This document shows positions 34,649 through 46,200 of a stretch of 64,000 nt of DNA, piece by piece. Made by a program: the position numbers and the translations under genes. How positions within the stretch are numbered: the stretch's first letter is position 1; the number at the start of each line of letters is the position of its first letter. The notes below the pieces were generated by a model. The model made no database searches. It saw only the letters and a program-made list of their open reading frames with translations, and was not told the origin of the DNA. The stretch spans positions 50,424,119 through 50,488,118 of the forward strand of contig CM075760.1 of the NCBI GenBank assembly GCA_037974335.1. The letters run 5' to 3'. This stretch comes from Prionace glauca. Taxonomy: Eukaryota; Chordata; Chondrichthyes; Carcharhiniformes; Carcharhinidae.

Positions 34649-36467
34649 ATGGAAATTATCAAATATTTTTTATAGTAGTCCCAGGCCTTGTGATTGTTAC
34701 AGTCGTTTCTTTCACTGAACCACATTGCTATTGTGCTGGTCATGTCTTCCTTGGATATTACATGAGGGACCATTTCTGATGGTTTACAAGTGAATAAAGG
34801 CCACAGATTGTGAATAAAAACAAATTTTGCTATAGACGATTAGAAAGATAAAACAATTTATAATATGTGGAAGGTAAAACATTCAAGGGCTTTAGTGAGG
34901 AATGGTAGATGAGATGTTAGTTTACAAGGGCATGTGTCAAAAGTTTGTTTGAGAAGTTGCTGATGACAGTGGATCTGAAGCAGAGAGGGAGCTATTCACA
35001 CCAACACAGTCTCTCTCATTCTCTCTCACACACACAACACAAGGTGATTTGGACGGTAAATACATGGGGTTACGGGGATAGGGCCGGGGTGGGATCAGGT
35101 GCAGGATAGATGGGCCGAATGAGTTCTCTCTGCATTGTCGGGGTTCCATACTCACAGAAACTGCTGATATCTAACTGGAGTGTATGGTGATTTGTAATGA
35201 CAATGATTCTTTAATTTTTATTGATTATAACTCTGGTTTGGAAGGTCAGTAAACAATGTCAGCTACCCAGTAGTCACATTGCCACATCACTGTTTTTCAT
35301 CTGTTAGCTTCACTAATTTGGGCGAAGATATACTGAGTGAGTTGTTGTACATGAAAAAACGATATGGTCCAGACATTACAACCCTCCATCGACATACTAT
35401 TCATATTTCCTCTTTTCGTCCTTGAGATGAACATTCACTAGCAGCAGTAGAAGAATCAGTAGAAGAGCGGAAATATTTCCTGGTGACGGACAGTCGATAT
35501 TTCCTGACAGTCTGGGGATTGAATTCACTCAAAAATAATGTAGATTGAATCCTGATAGTCTGGGGATTGAATTCACTCTGTAAATAATGAAGATAATCGA
35601 CACAAATGAAATAAAGGAAGTGTTTCAATTAATGAAACATTTGAGAACAAAGAGGAGAATGCAGAACAACATTTATTCCAGCCCATCCATGGATATATCC
35701 ATCAATTCATTCACTGATTCCATAAGCAAAATGTTCTGGTATTCAAATGTCACTGATTGTTACATTAGAGAAGAACATAAGAAATAGGAGCCGGAGTCAC
35801 CCAGTCTCCTCTCTATTGTTTTCGGGCAGACAGTAGCATATATTTAATGGAACTTGACCAGTAATTGGAATGCCCGGATTAGTACTGTGGCGGCACGGGA
35901 ACAAATGCCATCAGAGAGCTGGTGAATTTGAAGGCAATTTGAATGGAATTTGGAATACCCACTAACACTTGCCATGGGAACCTCTCGATTCACCAGTGAA
36001 GGGAATCCTCCATCATACCCTAAACTCAACTACATTTGTCTCCAGATGGAGGACAATATGACTAACTCTTCAAAATGTATTCTCTGCCTTATAGTCTGCT
36101 TGTATTTCCTGTTGACCATCAACCCATCCACCAAATGTCATAATCATTGGCGCGATCCTCCATTGGATTGTTGTTGCTAAGAAGGACAACACAAGTTGAA
36201 TAATTTCCCTTTTCTTGGAGATCAGAGCACATTTGAGTCTCTCTGGCTGCAGTCGGCTGGGTTGCTTTTAAATACCGTGCGGGGCAGTTTAAGGTAAATC
36301 CGAGTAATCAAAATGGGATCTATCTATTCAAACTATAAATGTTTCATCTGCACAGCCATGACACTTTTAAATGATATTTCAACTGAAGAAATCTATTCAG
36401 TGACAATCGTGTCCACTTTTAAGTTAAGCAGCATGATAAAATAGTAACTTGACCATTTATCATCTTC
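34649..36467. other. Mostly unique sequence; one SINE-tail fragment
   Basis: 35040-35150 resembles the 3' half of the tRNA-headed shark SINE ('ggtgggatcaggtgcaggat', then 'agatgggccgaatgag'). 35500-35585 carries a short direct repeat of 'gtctggggattgaattcac'. No gene was recognised. Confidence 0.45.
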
Positions 36468-36625
36468 TTATTCATTCATGGGACATGGGTACCACTGGCG
36501 GGCCACCAGTAATTGCCCTTCTCCAGTCAGGCTTGGAGGGCAGTTGAGAGTCAACCATATTGCTGTGGCTCTGGAGTCACATGTAGGCCAGACCAGGTAA
36601 GGACAGCAGATTTCTTCCCTCAAGA
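36468..36625. repeat. Dispersed elasmobranch repeat, copy 2
   Basis: It shares 'gcagttgagagtcaaccat', 'ttgctgtggctctggagtca' and 'ccagaccaggtaagga' with 26219-26345. Confidence 0.7.
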
Positions 36626-37951
36626 ACATTAGAACGAGGATATGATTTAATTCATAGAATTTCCAAAAGAAGAGTATGCTAGTTCTTAAAGTCCGCTTAA
36701 TAGTAATTTAGTGATGTAGGGGTGCTACTACTGAGCGGAAAAACATGCTTCAGTGGAATGTAACACATCTATGCCTGTGATATCGCGTAATATGCCATAA
36801 AGTCCTGATATCCTGTGCTCCCAACACCAGTGAATGTTAGACGGCCCATCAAATAAACTACAATGGTTTGAATGCCGAAGGAGAACTTTACTGATCGCGT
36901 ATCCGTTCCAATTCATTAACTTCTGTGTCAGATGCTGGTGTAAATGTAAACATTTCTCTGTCAAATTACTAGTTTGTCATTAGCACACTAGCAAGCGTGT
37001 TTGGCTTGGGGGCATTTCAACAATTGCAAGGAGTAATAACGTAAAAAAAGTGAGGTGGTTCTTGTTCTTTGTAGACCTAAAATGCATAACGATAGCCATT
37101 CAGGTTTTAAATAGAATCACTCCCTCCCCGCATTTAGTTACATAAATGGATCAAAATTCGTCTGATCGATGCAACTTCATTGTTGGAATCAGGTAGAGAT
37201 CCGGGGACGGGTCTCTCAAATTAGACACGACAGATGCCCCATTCCAAGTTGTCTGTCACTGCCTTCCCCGGCACAGTCAGCCTCCCTCCCCCTTCAACCA
37301 CGAAGAAGAGAGGAGCCAAAACGTTATATCTGCTAGATGCCCACTGGCGACTCCTCAACTACCTTCCTTCCTCTACTCGCCTGGTCACTCATGGGCTTTC
37401 TGCCTTTTCAACGTTCCCCTGCGGCGTGGTGACTTTCTGAACGTGCTATCGACGACTTGCTCAGCTATGGAGATGCTCCATCTTGTATTTCTTCGGCCTC
37501 AGCTTCGAAATGTGGTTAGCCACTGGCTGCATTTGGACCAACTTCCTGAACACGTGGTCACTAGTGACACCTGAAACTTGTACTGTTGCCACATCGAACA
37601 ATCGAAGCATGTGATAGGTGCAAGTTCTCCTGCCATGACAACCTTTAAGCTCACCCCTCTAGTCCCCAGCCGCTCCACGCCGCCCCCCCCCCCCCTCCTC
37701 TTCCCACCTCCAATCACACACACAGACACACATACACACACATACAAGCACCCACACACAAAGCCGCAACAACGCACCAATTGGCTGCCTGGACACGTCA
37801 GAAAAGTTAGCTGGCAAGCTACTTTGCATGCTGTGTACGGGATTCATGGTCATATGCTGGCAAATACGGTAATAGGATTCATTAAGTTGATTGAATGTGC
37901 AGTGTACATTTCAGTACAGCATAGAATTTGGACGCAATATTCAGCACAAAC
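36626..37951. other. No gene seen; CA-rich tract
   Basis: 37679-37765 has a C-run and a CA-rich microsatellite. The sequence from about 37800 to 37951 is probably the promoter of the V leader that follows. Nothing else was recognised. Confidence 0.4.
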
Positions 37952-38694
37952 ATGCCTTCAGATTCTTACTGTGATTGCTGGCCTAGAACAATATCCGCCA
38001 ACCTATTATTTTTGCTCATGATCCTTCAAACGAGTGAGTATTTCGGGCGATTATCACCGTTTTATTTCATTGATGTTTATTCGATTTTACTGTAATATTT
38101 ATTCCCCTCATTGGGGATGCCATGGTTCCTCAAGTTTTATTCTTGGACAAATGAGTTTTGTGAGTTTCTGTGTGTATCTGTTTATAACTGTATATGCGTT
38201 TGTCTGTAATAGAGAACCTATGTGGTGAAAGAGAGAATATGTTTTTGTGATTGTGTGTGACAGAGAGAGAGAATGTATTTTCGTCTGTAGGGGTGCATAC
38301 GTTTGAGCGAGAGAGAAATTTTGCTCAAAACGTGTTTCATTTTTAATCAAAAACACATCTAAAAATTATGTTTGTCGCATTCTGTGACTTTTTCCAGCGC
38401 AGAGCCGGCCGGATGAACTTCTCCAAAAGCCCGCAGTAGTAGCAGTAAGGGAAGGGGATACCGTGGTGTTGTCCTGTCACTACCCCGCCACATACACAAC
38501 AGCTTACCTATATTGGTATGTACAGTACCCGGGACAGGGCCTTCAGTACATGCTGGCCAGACATACTGCTGGAGGTGACAAGATTTGGAAAGCGGTTTTC
38601 TGCTGTACAGAATAGAACTAACACAAACATCCCTTTGAACATCACAGACAGTCAGCTTTCTGACTCAGCCATGTATTACTGCGCGGTGATGAAG
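37952..38694 (+). pseudogene. TCR V segment with one frameshift
   Basis: The leader exon at 37952-38033 encodes MPSDSYCDCWPRTISANLLF, then LLMILQT, and ends at consensus donor GTGAGTA. The intron is 364 bp. The V exon starts at 38398 after …tttccag and reads TQSRPDELLQKPAVVAVREG, the first cysteine in VVLSCHYP, AYLYWYVQYPGQGLQYMLAR. A one-base shift at about 38578-38590 then moves the frame to RFGKRFSAVQNRTNTNIPLN and DSAMYYCAVM with the second cysteine. The expected RSS after 38694 is not recognisable (CACCAAA, and no nonamer 23 bp on). The gene is dead by both signs, but its splice sites are still good, so the loss looks fairly recent. Confidence 0.85.
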
Positions 38695-40456
38695 CACCAA
38701 ATGGCCACTGCAGGGGCGGCATGTATTCCATGGATCCCTTAATTGTCCTGAAAATAAATGGCTTGCTACTGGGTTCAGAGATTTGTTCAGAGTCAATCTG
38801 GAGTCGCATGTCGGACAGGTTAAAAAAGGACGGCGGTGTTCTCGCCTAACGCCCTGAGGGACATTGTTGAGCAAATTAATTTTCCATGTCAAACGATGAA
38901 AATTCACGATCACCATTATTGATATTAATTTTCAATCACGGGCTTTGTTAATTTAACGTTTACCAGTTTCAAATGTTAGAATTGAATCAATTGGTGTGGA
39001 AGATAAACGTGGCCCTCTGACTAATTAGCGGAATGATGTTCTCACATAGAACACTACAGCACAAACAGGCCCTTCGGCCCATAATTTGCACCGATCACAT
39101 CCCTACCTACCAGGCCATAGAACTATCTGTAACTCCAAATCCCATAGTTAACATGTCCACTGTTTTCTCGACAAGGGATGTTATTTTCGAGACAATGCAA
39201 CAATGACTGCATTGCGAAAGTACCACATTGGCTGTAACATGTTTTAGGATAACTGGTGGTGCTGAAATGTATTTGGTTCCAGTTTCCAGTTCGACAAATT
39301 GGCTTAACTTTTAATGATTTATCTGATGATTTTGCTGCTGATAATGAACACTATAAAGCGCTGAAAGTTTTTCTTAGTCTCTAACGCTGACGTTACACAA
39401 AGTGTTGGTGTTTCATATGCCCTATTAAAACATTTCCCCTTCTCTGTTCTGATCTTGATTAGTCCAATTTATTTTTCAATTACTTGAAATTGAGTTAAAT
39501 AATGTGATCATCAGAATGATCTTCGAGCGGAAATCTGTGGTCTCAGTAGCATTTGCAGCAACTGAATATTTTTCTACGCACACCCTTACACTCAGTTATT
39601 GTTTCTATCAGGCGTTACACGTAGAAGTGAAACTGCCGTTAGAACCGGAAGTGCACCTGTAGCTGACTGAGGTAACTGGGACCGCAACTGCCAATCTCAG
39701 TTATGGCAGCAGCGAGGAGCTCCACCTCCCGAGCTAGCGGTTAAACTGACAACGGTGCACTTTTTTTCCTCAAAGAAGATTCATTCGGGTAAATGTGACA
39801 GAATGAGCATTTCATTCATTGGAAGACTGATTTTGCAAGTAAGTTCATAGTGAGAACGTAAGGTAAAAAAAAACTCTGCTGAAAAAGTGCTAACTGAAAG
39901 TTGAGCAGAATTGTCCATAAGTCAAATTATAAACTTATAAATCCCTTTGAATTTGTGTAATATTAATCCCAGATACTGAAAATCGTGCCTGAACTAAACA
40001 GTGATAAAAGATCCGTTATCTACAATATATTCCCTGCAAGTTATCAATGTGTGTCACATTCTGTGTTCGCTATGTCGTACATACGACATCAGTGAATTTC
40101 AATCTATCGCTGTTAAATTAAAGCAATCCGAGTTTTCAGCAGTGCCAGTGATTACTGTACGTTCAGTGTGTGAATCGCGGCATTGTGCATTGATGCCATT
40201 GAATGATACATGTTACTTCCTTCTAAATATCATTATCCGCTTTGAAATTTCAATCTTTGCAGTTTGTGCGATTGGATCAGTTACTGCCCGAATTTCAGGA
40301 GACTGGCGGCTGTCCCCTACTCCAAACACTGAATGTTATGACACATGAGCGGGAGCAGAAGAAGGAGACACCGAGCCTCAATACGGGTAGAACCAGCGGT
40401 AACACATTGCCAGTGTCTGCAGTTTTCTAAGTACATACACGTAAAGACAAACGACA
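38695..40456. other. Intergenic; one CR1 3' end
   Basis: 39046-39165 is a CR1 3' end on the minus strand ('catagaacactacagcacaa', 'aggcccttcggcccata'). The rest is AT-rich with no gene seen; the last 200 bp should hold the promoter of the V gene at 40457. Confidence 0.5.
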
Positions 40457-40904
40457 ATGTGGTTGTTCGGTATCTGTGCCATGTTTGGAGCGTTTATTGC
40501 AGGTAATTAATTTGGGTGCAATTTTGAATAAACCGCGAACAGCACTTTGGTATCTAGTCACAGTTTAATGTTTGACTCTGCTTCCCATTAAATCCAGGTT
40601 TCAGTCAGGAATTCTCTGTCACCCAACACCCTCCAACAGTGATTAGGACAGAAGGAGGCATTTCAACTTTAAACTGCATCTACTTCACGACAGAAGATTC
40701 CTTCAATTTGTTCTGGGTCCGGCAATTCCCTGGGAGAGAACCACAAATACTAATTCGCAGATTTTCGGTTGGTTACGAAATTAAAGCGGATTTTGCTCGA
40801 AGCCGTTTCTCCTCTGGGCTGGACATTTCTAATGGAAGGTTTAGCTTAACCGTGTCCAAATTACAGCTCTCTGATACAGCCATGTACTACTGCACGCTGA
40901 CTCT
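40457..40904 (+). CDS. TCR alpha/delta-type V segment, intact
   Basis: The leader exon at 40457-40502 encodes MWLFGICAMFGAFIA and ends G then GTAATT. The intron is 95 bp. The V exon at 40598-40904 (307 bases, after …aatccag) is open throughout: QEFSVTQHPPTVIRTEGG, first cysteine in STLNCIYF, LFWVRQFPGREPQIL, DFARSRFSSGLD, FSLTVSKLQLSDTA and second cysteine in MYYCTLT. It ends at a good 23-bp-spacer RSS. The domain is of the TCR alpha/delta type; the family within it is not known to me. It should be able to rearrange with a 12-spacer segment lying downstream on the plus strand. Confidence 0.9.
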
Positions 40905-40943
40905 CACAGCGATATCAACCTGTTCAACACTCGTACAATAACT
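40905..40943 (+). promoter_or_regulatory. Recombination signal sequence, 23-bp spacer
   Basis: Heptamer CACAGCG (40905-40911), 23-bp spacer, nonamer ACAATAACT (40935-40943). The three key bases CAC of the heptamer are kept; one other heptamer base and two nonamer bases differ from consensus. Confidence 0.85.
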
Positions 40944-42228
40944 GGAGGATCTGTGACATAGAGCTCAGCTCTACATGCGGCTGGTCAGACTAACAATGAA
41001 TGGAATATTAATGGATAAATGATGTGAGGCAATCGTCACAGGATAAACAGGACCGAGCTTTTCAGAAATATTTTCATTGCAACCAATATCGGGATCCTCA
41101 TCGAATCAGCAACTGAAGCTGTTCTGTACAATGCATAGAGTTCGATATTCTTTTTCACTAGTCAGCAATCCAAAGTCAAATCAAGATCTATTAGGCACTA
41201 TATCAAGCGAAATGCTAAAGATGTTCTAAAGCGGTTGATTTTATATATGCTTTAATGAATAATGACGTTCCTTCGATTAAGCCAAGACTGGGTGAGTGTC
41301 GTTCAAATAAATTGAAAGTATTTCAAGGTGATTATGGAAGTTCAATTCACTGCGGTCAGATTTCCTGATTGGATGGTTGCTTTAGTGGACAGCAATGTTT
41401 TAGCAGTGAGCTTGCACATTCTCCCCGTCTCTGTAAGGGTTTCCGCCGGGTGTTCTGGCTTCCTCCACAGAGACGTACAGGCGCACAGCAGATACTGGGG
41501 CATACACAGATACAGTGGATCACACAAAATTAAGGCCATTCACACAGAGATACTGGGGCATAAACATAAACAAGGACACAAAAACATGCTATTAGGTTGA
41601 TTGGTGTAACAAACTGTCTCTAAATTAGTCTTCCCTCAATCTTCCCCAATAGGCGTAGGCAAAGGCCATAGGTAGAGGAGGGCAGTCATAATGTTAAAAT
41701 GGCGGCGCGTTGGGCCGAAGGGCCTGTTTCCTGTGCTGTGTTGGTCTTTGTTCTTTGGATTAGCCATGGTAAACTGGACCCCCATTTTCCCAAGATTTAC
41801 CATGCGTGGGGTTTCTGGGGCAGGGCGGGGCGAGGGCTCTTTCAGGGAGTTGTTGTATTAGAAAGATGCTCTGTCAAAGTCGGTGCAGCCTCCATGGGAC
41901 CAGCGCCCGTCCTTTGCTCTGTATGGCTTCTATGATTATATGAACGCCGTAATTGACAGCTCAGCAAAGTCAAAAAACGTGATCAGCCGAACAGGTATTT
42001 CTGTCTCACTCAGACGGGGTACTTGCTCTGTGAAACATGACAATTTCTGTCAATATAGCTTTGGATGAAACGAAATGCTGTTGATTTGGGGGTAGTGTCT
42101 TCTGAGCTTTTAGCATGTTTATGTCGGCGCGTAACAACACATTGTTGTCACATTTACTGTTGCTGCCACATTGAATGAAAGAAGTCAAATGCTTTGAGTG
42201 ATCACTTGCAGCAGGGTTCTGGGTTTTG
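40944..42228. other. Intergenic with SINE and CR1 fragments
   Basis: 41412-41480 is a piece of the middle of the tRNA-headed SINE ('cattctccccgtctctgtaa'). 41690-41757 is a plus-strand CR1 3' end ('gggccgaagggcctgtttcc', then 'ctttgttctttg'). 41758-41942 is a 3' half of the SINE ending 'ttctatgattat'. No gene was seen. Confidence 0.55.
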
Positions 42229-42300
42229 GCTTCACTGGTGTAATGATGAGCACTCTGGACTTTGAATCCAGCGTGCCGCGTTCAAACCTCAGTTGAAATT
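42229..42300 (+). pseudogene. tRNA-Gln(TTG) pseudogene
   Basis: 'tggtgtaatga' to 'gagcac' forms the D arm, 'tctgg-actttga-atccag' the anticodon arm with anticodon TTG at its centre, and 'gttcaaacctc' the T arm with the B box. The anticodon arm is perfect. The T stem has two mismatches and the acceptor stem about two, so the cloverleaf is decayed. It is most like eukaryotic tRNA-Gln. Confidence 0.75.
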
Positions 42301-42689
42301 TGTTTTGCTAAAACCGCCAATTGGTCTGCTGAAGGACATTGTATTTAAAATTCAGGAAAGTGGAATTTTAAATACTGAGGAAATCTCAGCAAATATCACC
42401 AAAATCACATTGCAGACGATGCAGTGAATGACTTTCCTGGTGTCATTGCATCATCCCCAGCGAACGATTGCACAAGAATGCAAAGCTGTTAGGGGCAGAT
42501 ATGCCACAGCGGGCAGACGGTCCACCTACAAGTGGCACTCACTCACTCATCTGTCCCTATGTAAACAAGAGGTGGGATGATGTGAACAGTCTCTCCTCTG
42601 AAGTTACAACTCGGATTCAATGGCCAGAGTGCTAAACTTTATACAATTAAACTGACAGGATGCTGCCCAACGCATGAGGACTTTCTCCC

Positions 42690-42725
<36 letters not shown>

Positions 42726-43175
42726 GATACACAAGCACACAATCACACACACACATACACAAGCACATAAACATACACACATACACACACATACGCAGCC
42801 TAAGAGCACATCTTTGGGGTGTGGAAGGAAACCGGAACACCCAGAATAGAGCCAACGTTTCGAGTCCAGATGACCCTTCATCAGAGCTAAGAACAAAGAG
42901 TATCAGCAGGCAGTCAAGAGAACAAATGGTATGATGGTCTTCATTGCGAAAGGACTTCATTGAAGGGATTGGGTGTTTCCCTGAAATTTTACGTGGCAAC
43001 CAGAATATTACGTGCAGTTTTGGTGTCCTTATCAGACCAAGGATATCCTGGTTATGGAAGAGGAGTTTCACCAGGCTGATTCCTGGGATGACATATTTGT
43101 CACATGACGAGAGATTAAATGAATTAGGATTGACTTCATTGAACTCACTGAAGTTGAAATGAGACACAAATCAGG
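42301..43175. other. Repeats between tRNA relic and GPCR gene
   Basis: 42695-42720 is a pure CA microsatellite inside a longer CA-rich tract (to 42795). 42786-42845 is a minus-strand piece of the SINE middle. 42848-42900 is part of the 'ccaacgtttcgagtccagat' repeat. 42915-43170 is a plus-strand fragment of CR1 ORF2 (PRISWLWKRSFTRLIPGM-like in one frame), with several breaks. Confidence 0.6.
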
Positions 43176-43219
43176 TCAGGTGGACTAGAATGTTAAAATC
43201 ATGTTTGATTTTGGTCTTT

Positions 43220-46200
43220 TCATCTCTTATATAATTTAACAATTAAAAACAGTGGATATTTCACCCCATTCTTTAATTCCTCTCTGAACTTGCTCTGGGG
43301 CCCTGCGTAAATGAAAGGGTTGATGCAGCAACTCAAGAGCTGAAGCATATACCCGTATTCCTCCAGGACAAATGTAGACTGGCTGACATTAGCACCTGAG
43401 AAATAAGTCACCTTCGCTATTCGGACGTAAAGGATGGTGATAAAGAATATGAAATATAAGATGATGAAACTGCCTGAAATGGCAAAGAGTAAAACAATAG
43501 ATTTTCGCCTGTTTTCCAGCTCTGGGTCACACTGTTTCTCTCCATTGTTTCCAGTCCGTAGTCTCTTACGAGCCCTACTGGCCGCTATAATGTGTCTTAC
43601 AGTCAGAGCATTGAGTAGTAAAATTAGAATGAATGGGAGATAAGGGGTTAAAATACTCTGAATCCAGTCAAATGCAACCCATTCAGGTGCGGTATAAAAA
43701 GTTGTTTTTATGCCGCAGAACCAGGGTACGTTGTTAATTATGACCAAAGGTTCATACACAAAATATAAGAAAGAATTTTTGAAACAGCTCAGTATGGACA
43801 CGATTGTTATGACCCGTGCAGATGTCTTCACAGTGCAGTATTTGATTTTCAGCTTCTGACAACAAATGGCTACAAATCGATCAAATGTGAAAGCCACGGT
43901 TAACCAGGCGGAACTGTCTATTGCAGCATAATTGAGGACACAACGAAAACTGCACGCTGGCGTGATGGACAGAAAACTGAATGGGAAATAGATATCAGCA
44001 ATCCTGTTCAATATCACAAAGCTGACAAGGAGCAGTAGATCAGTCGCCGCCATGGAAACAAGATAGCAAGTGATGCATCTGGACAGACCACATCTTCCTC
44101 TTGACAAGATCACAATCACCACTAAGTTAGCTGTAATAAAGAACGACATAGAGATTGAGCAAGACTAAACAGAAATGCTGAAAGCCAAAAGCAAAATAGT
44201 TCAGGCTGCTGGAATCTGAAACGAAAAGATGACTGACAGCATCTGCGGGGAAAGAATAGAGCCAATGTTTCGAGTCCAGGTGACACTTCATCATAGCTAA
44301 GATTGACTTCATTGAAGTTGAGACGAGAGGAAGGGGATCTGATGAGACTTACAAATTTCAAACAGAATTAGACAGGGTGGGTTCAGATAGAATATTCTCC
44401 ATGGTAGGGGAGTCCAGAACTAGGGCTGTGAGGTTAAGAACTGAGGTGAGGAGAAAGTTCTTCACAGGAGAACGTTGAATGTGTGGCAAGCACTACAATA
44501 GTAAGCAGTAGAGGCCAAAACATCGTGTGAGTTCAGGAAGAAATGTATAGCTCGTGTTTCTAAAGGGATCTGGGGATAGAACAAGAAGGTGGGACGACAA
44601 TGTCGATTCTGATGATCAGCCACAATCAGAATGAATAGTGGAGCAGGCTCGCCAGGTAAATTGGTCTACTCCTGCTTCTCTTTCTATGTTACTTTTCTGT
44701 ATTTCTATGTTGTGGAAACGACTTAATGATGCAGGCATCTGATATTGTGTAATGTGGCAGGACTGATTCGTAGCATCATAGTAAATGCTTCTCCTGCAGA
44801 AGCCATGTGGTTGAATTAGTCAGAAAATAAATCAACCTAAATGAAGCCGATAACATTGTTATCATGGGAAAAACTGGATAATTTGTGTTGGCTAATTAGA
44901 TTAAAGCATAGTGCCAGAAATAACAGATGGAAACAAGCAAGAAACAATCAAGAAAATCAACAAGAATGAATGCTATTGAAAGTCAAAAACTCAGCGAGAA
45001 ATATTCACCCAATCTTGCTATTTAACTAAAGGAATACATAGTGTCATAAGAAGGGGCTTCGAATGCTGTAAAAGAAATGTGGAAAGTCTGAGGATTGGTA
45101 GCGTTTAATAAAACAGTAATATAACAATGTAAAATTGGTCTTTCTCGTAAACTTTGTGCAGCAAATGGATTAAAGATGTCTTTCAACCGTTGTGCAGAAT
45201 TTGGCGTGACCATAACTGTATCTTTGCATTATATCGCCAATTTAAAGGGGGAAATACTGAAATTTGTGGCAGAACAGTTAAGGGTGGCTATGCTTGTTCC
45301 TTTTCTGAGAGTGTCGGCTATGATGAGTAGCTGACTACATTTTGTCGATATTTTCCGGAGTTCGGATGAATAGGGTTTAATCTCATTAAAATATTCAGTG
45401 TTCTGAAGGACATTGACAGGAAAGAAACTGACAGGCGTTTACAATGGCTGGAGAATCTACAGTATGGGGGCACAGATTACAATTAACAGGACGATCATTT
45501 ACTTCTGCAGTGACAATAAATATTTCCATTAAGGAGCAGTAAAACATTGTAATATTCTAATGGAGACGACAATGCCAGCAACATCATTTCAATAAATAAA
45601 TTCATGATATTCTTTTGGCATAATTTAATGGTTCAATAATCAGTACACAATTAATTATCTGTGGAAAATGCAGTCAACAAAGAACAAAGAACAACACAGC
45701 ACGGGAAACAGGCCCTTCGGCCCAACGAGCCCGTGCCGCCGTCCCGTTGTCTCAGTGACTTATTCATGATTTTAGTCTACGCCTAATGTGCGAGGATCAG
45801 GGAGGTCCAATATAGGGACAATTTGTTACCCAATCAATCAGCCTAAAAGCACATCCCCGGGATGTGGGAGGAAACCGGAGCACCCGGAGAAAACCCACGA
45901 AACCATGGGGACAACGCGCAAACTCCCACGGACACAGGCCCAAATCCAAGTGTCCGCATAGCAACAGAGATAGTCTCTGAGCTGTCATGTTGCCCTTGAG
46001 ATGGTCCAGTTTAAGCACACCGACGACATGAAGCAGTAGGCAACTCCCGAAGCAACATCCAAGAGCAGCCCACCACAACCTGCCGCATGCATGCCCCTTG
46101 CTGGACTTAAATGCCTGTGGAGACAAAAACTTCATTATTAAACAGGCAAAGACTCTACATCCCTGAGGCAAAAACGGAATCCCAAGCCTACAATGTTTAG

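Noticed and set aside
38695-38740. RSS after the frameshifted V at 38 kb
   Set aside because: CACCAAA is a poor heptamer and no nonamer lies at 12 or 23 bp.
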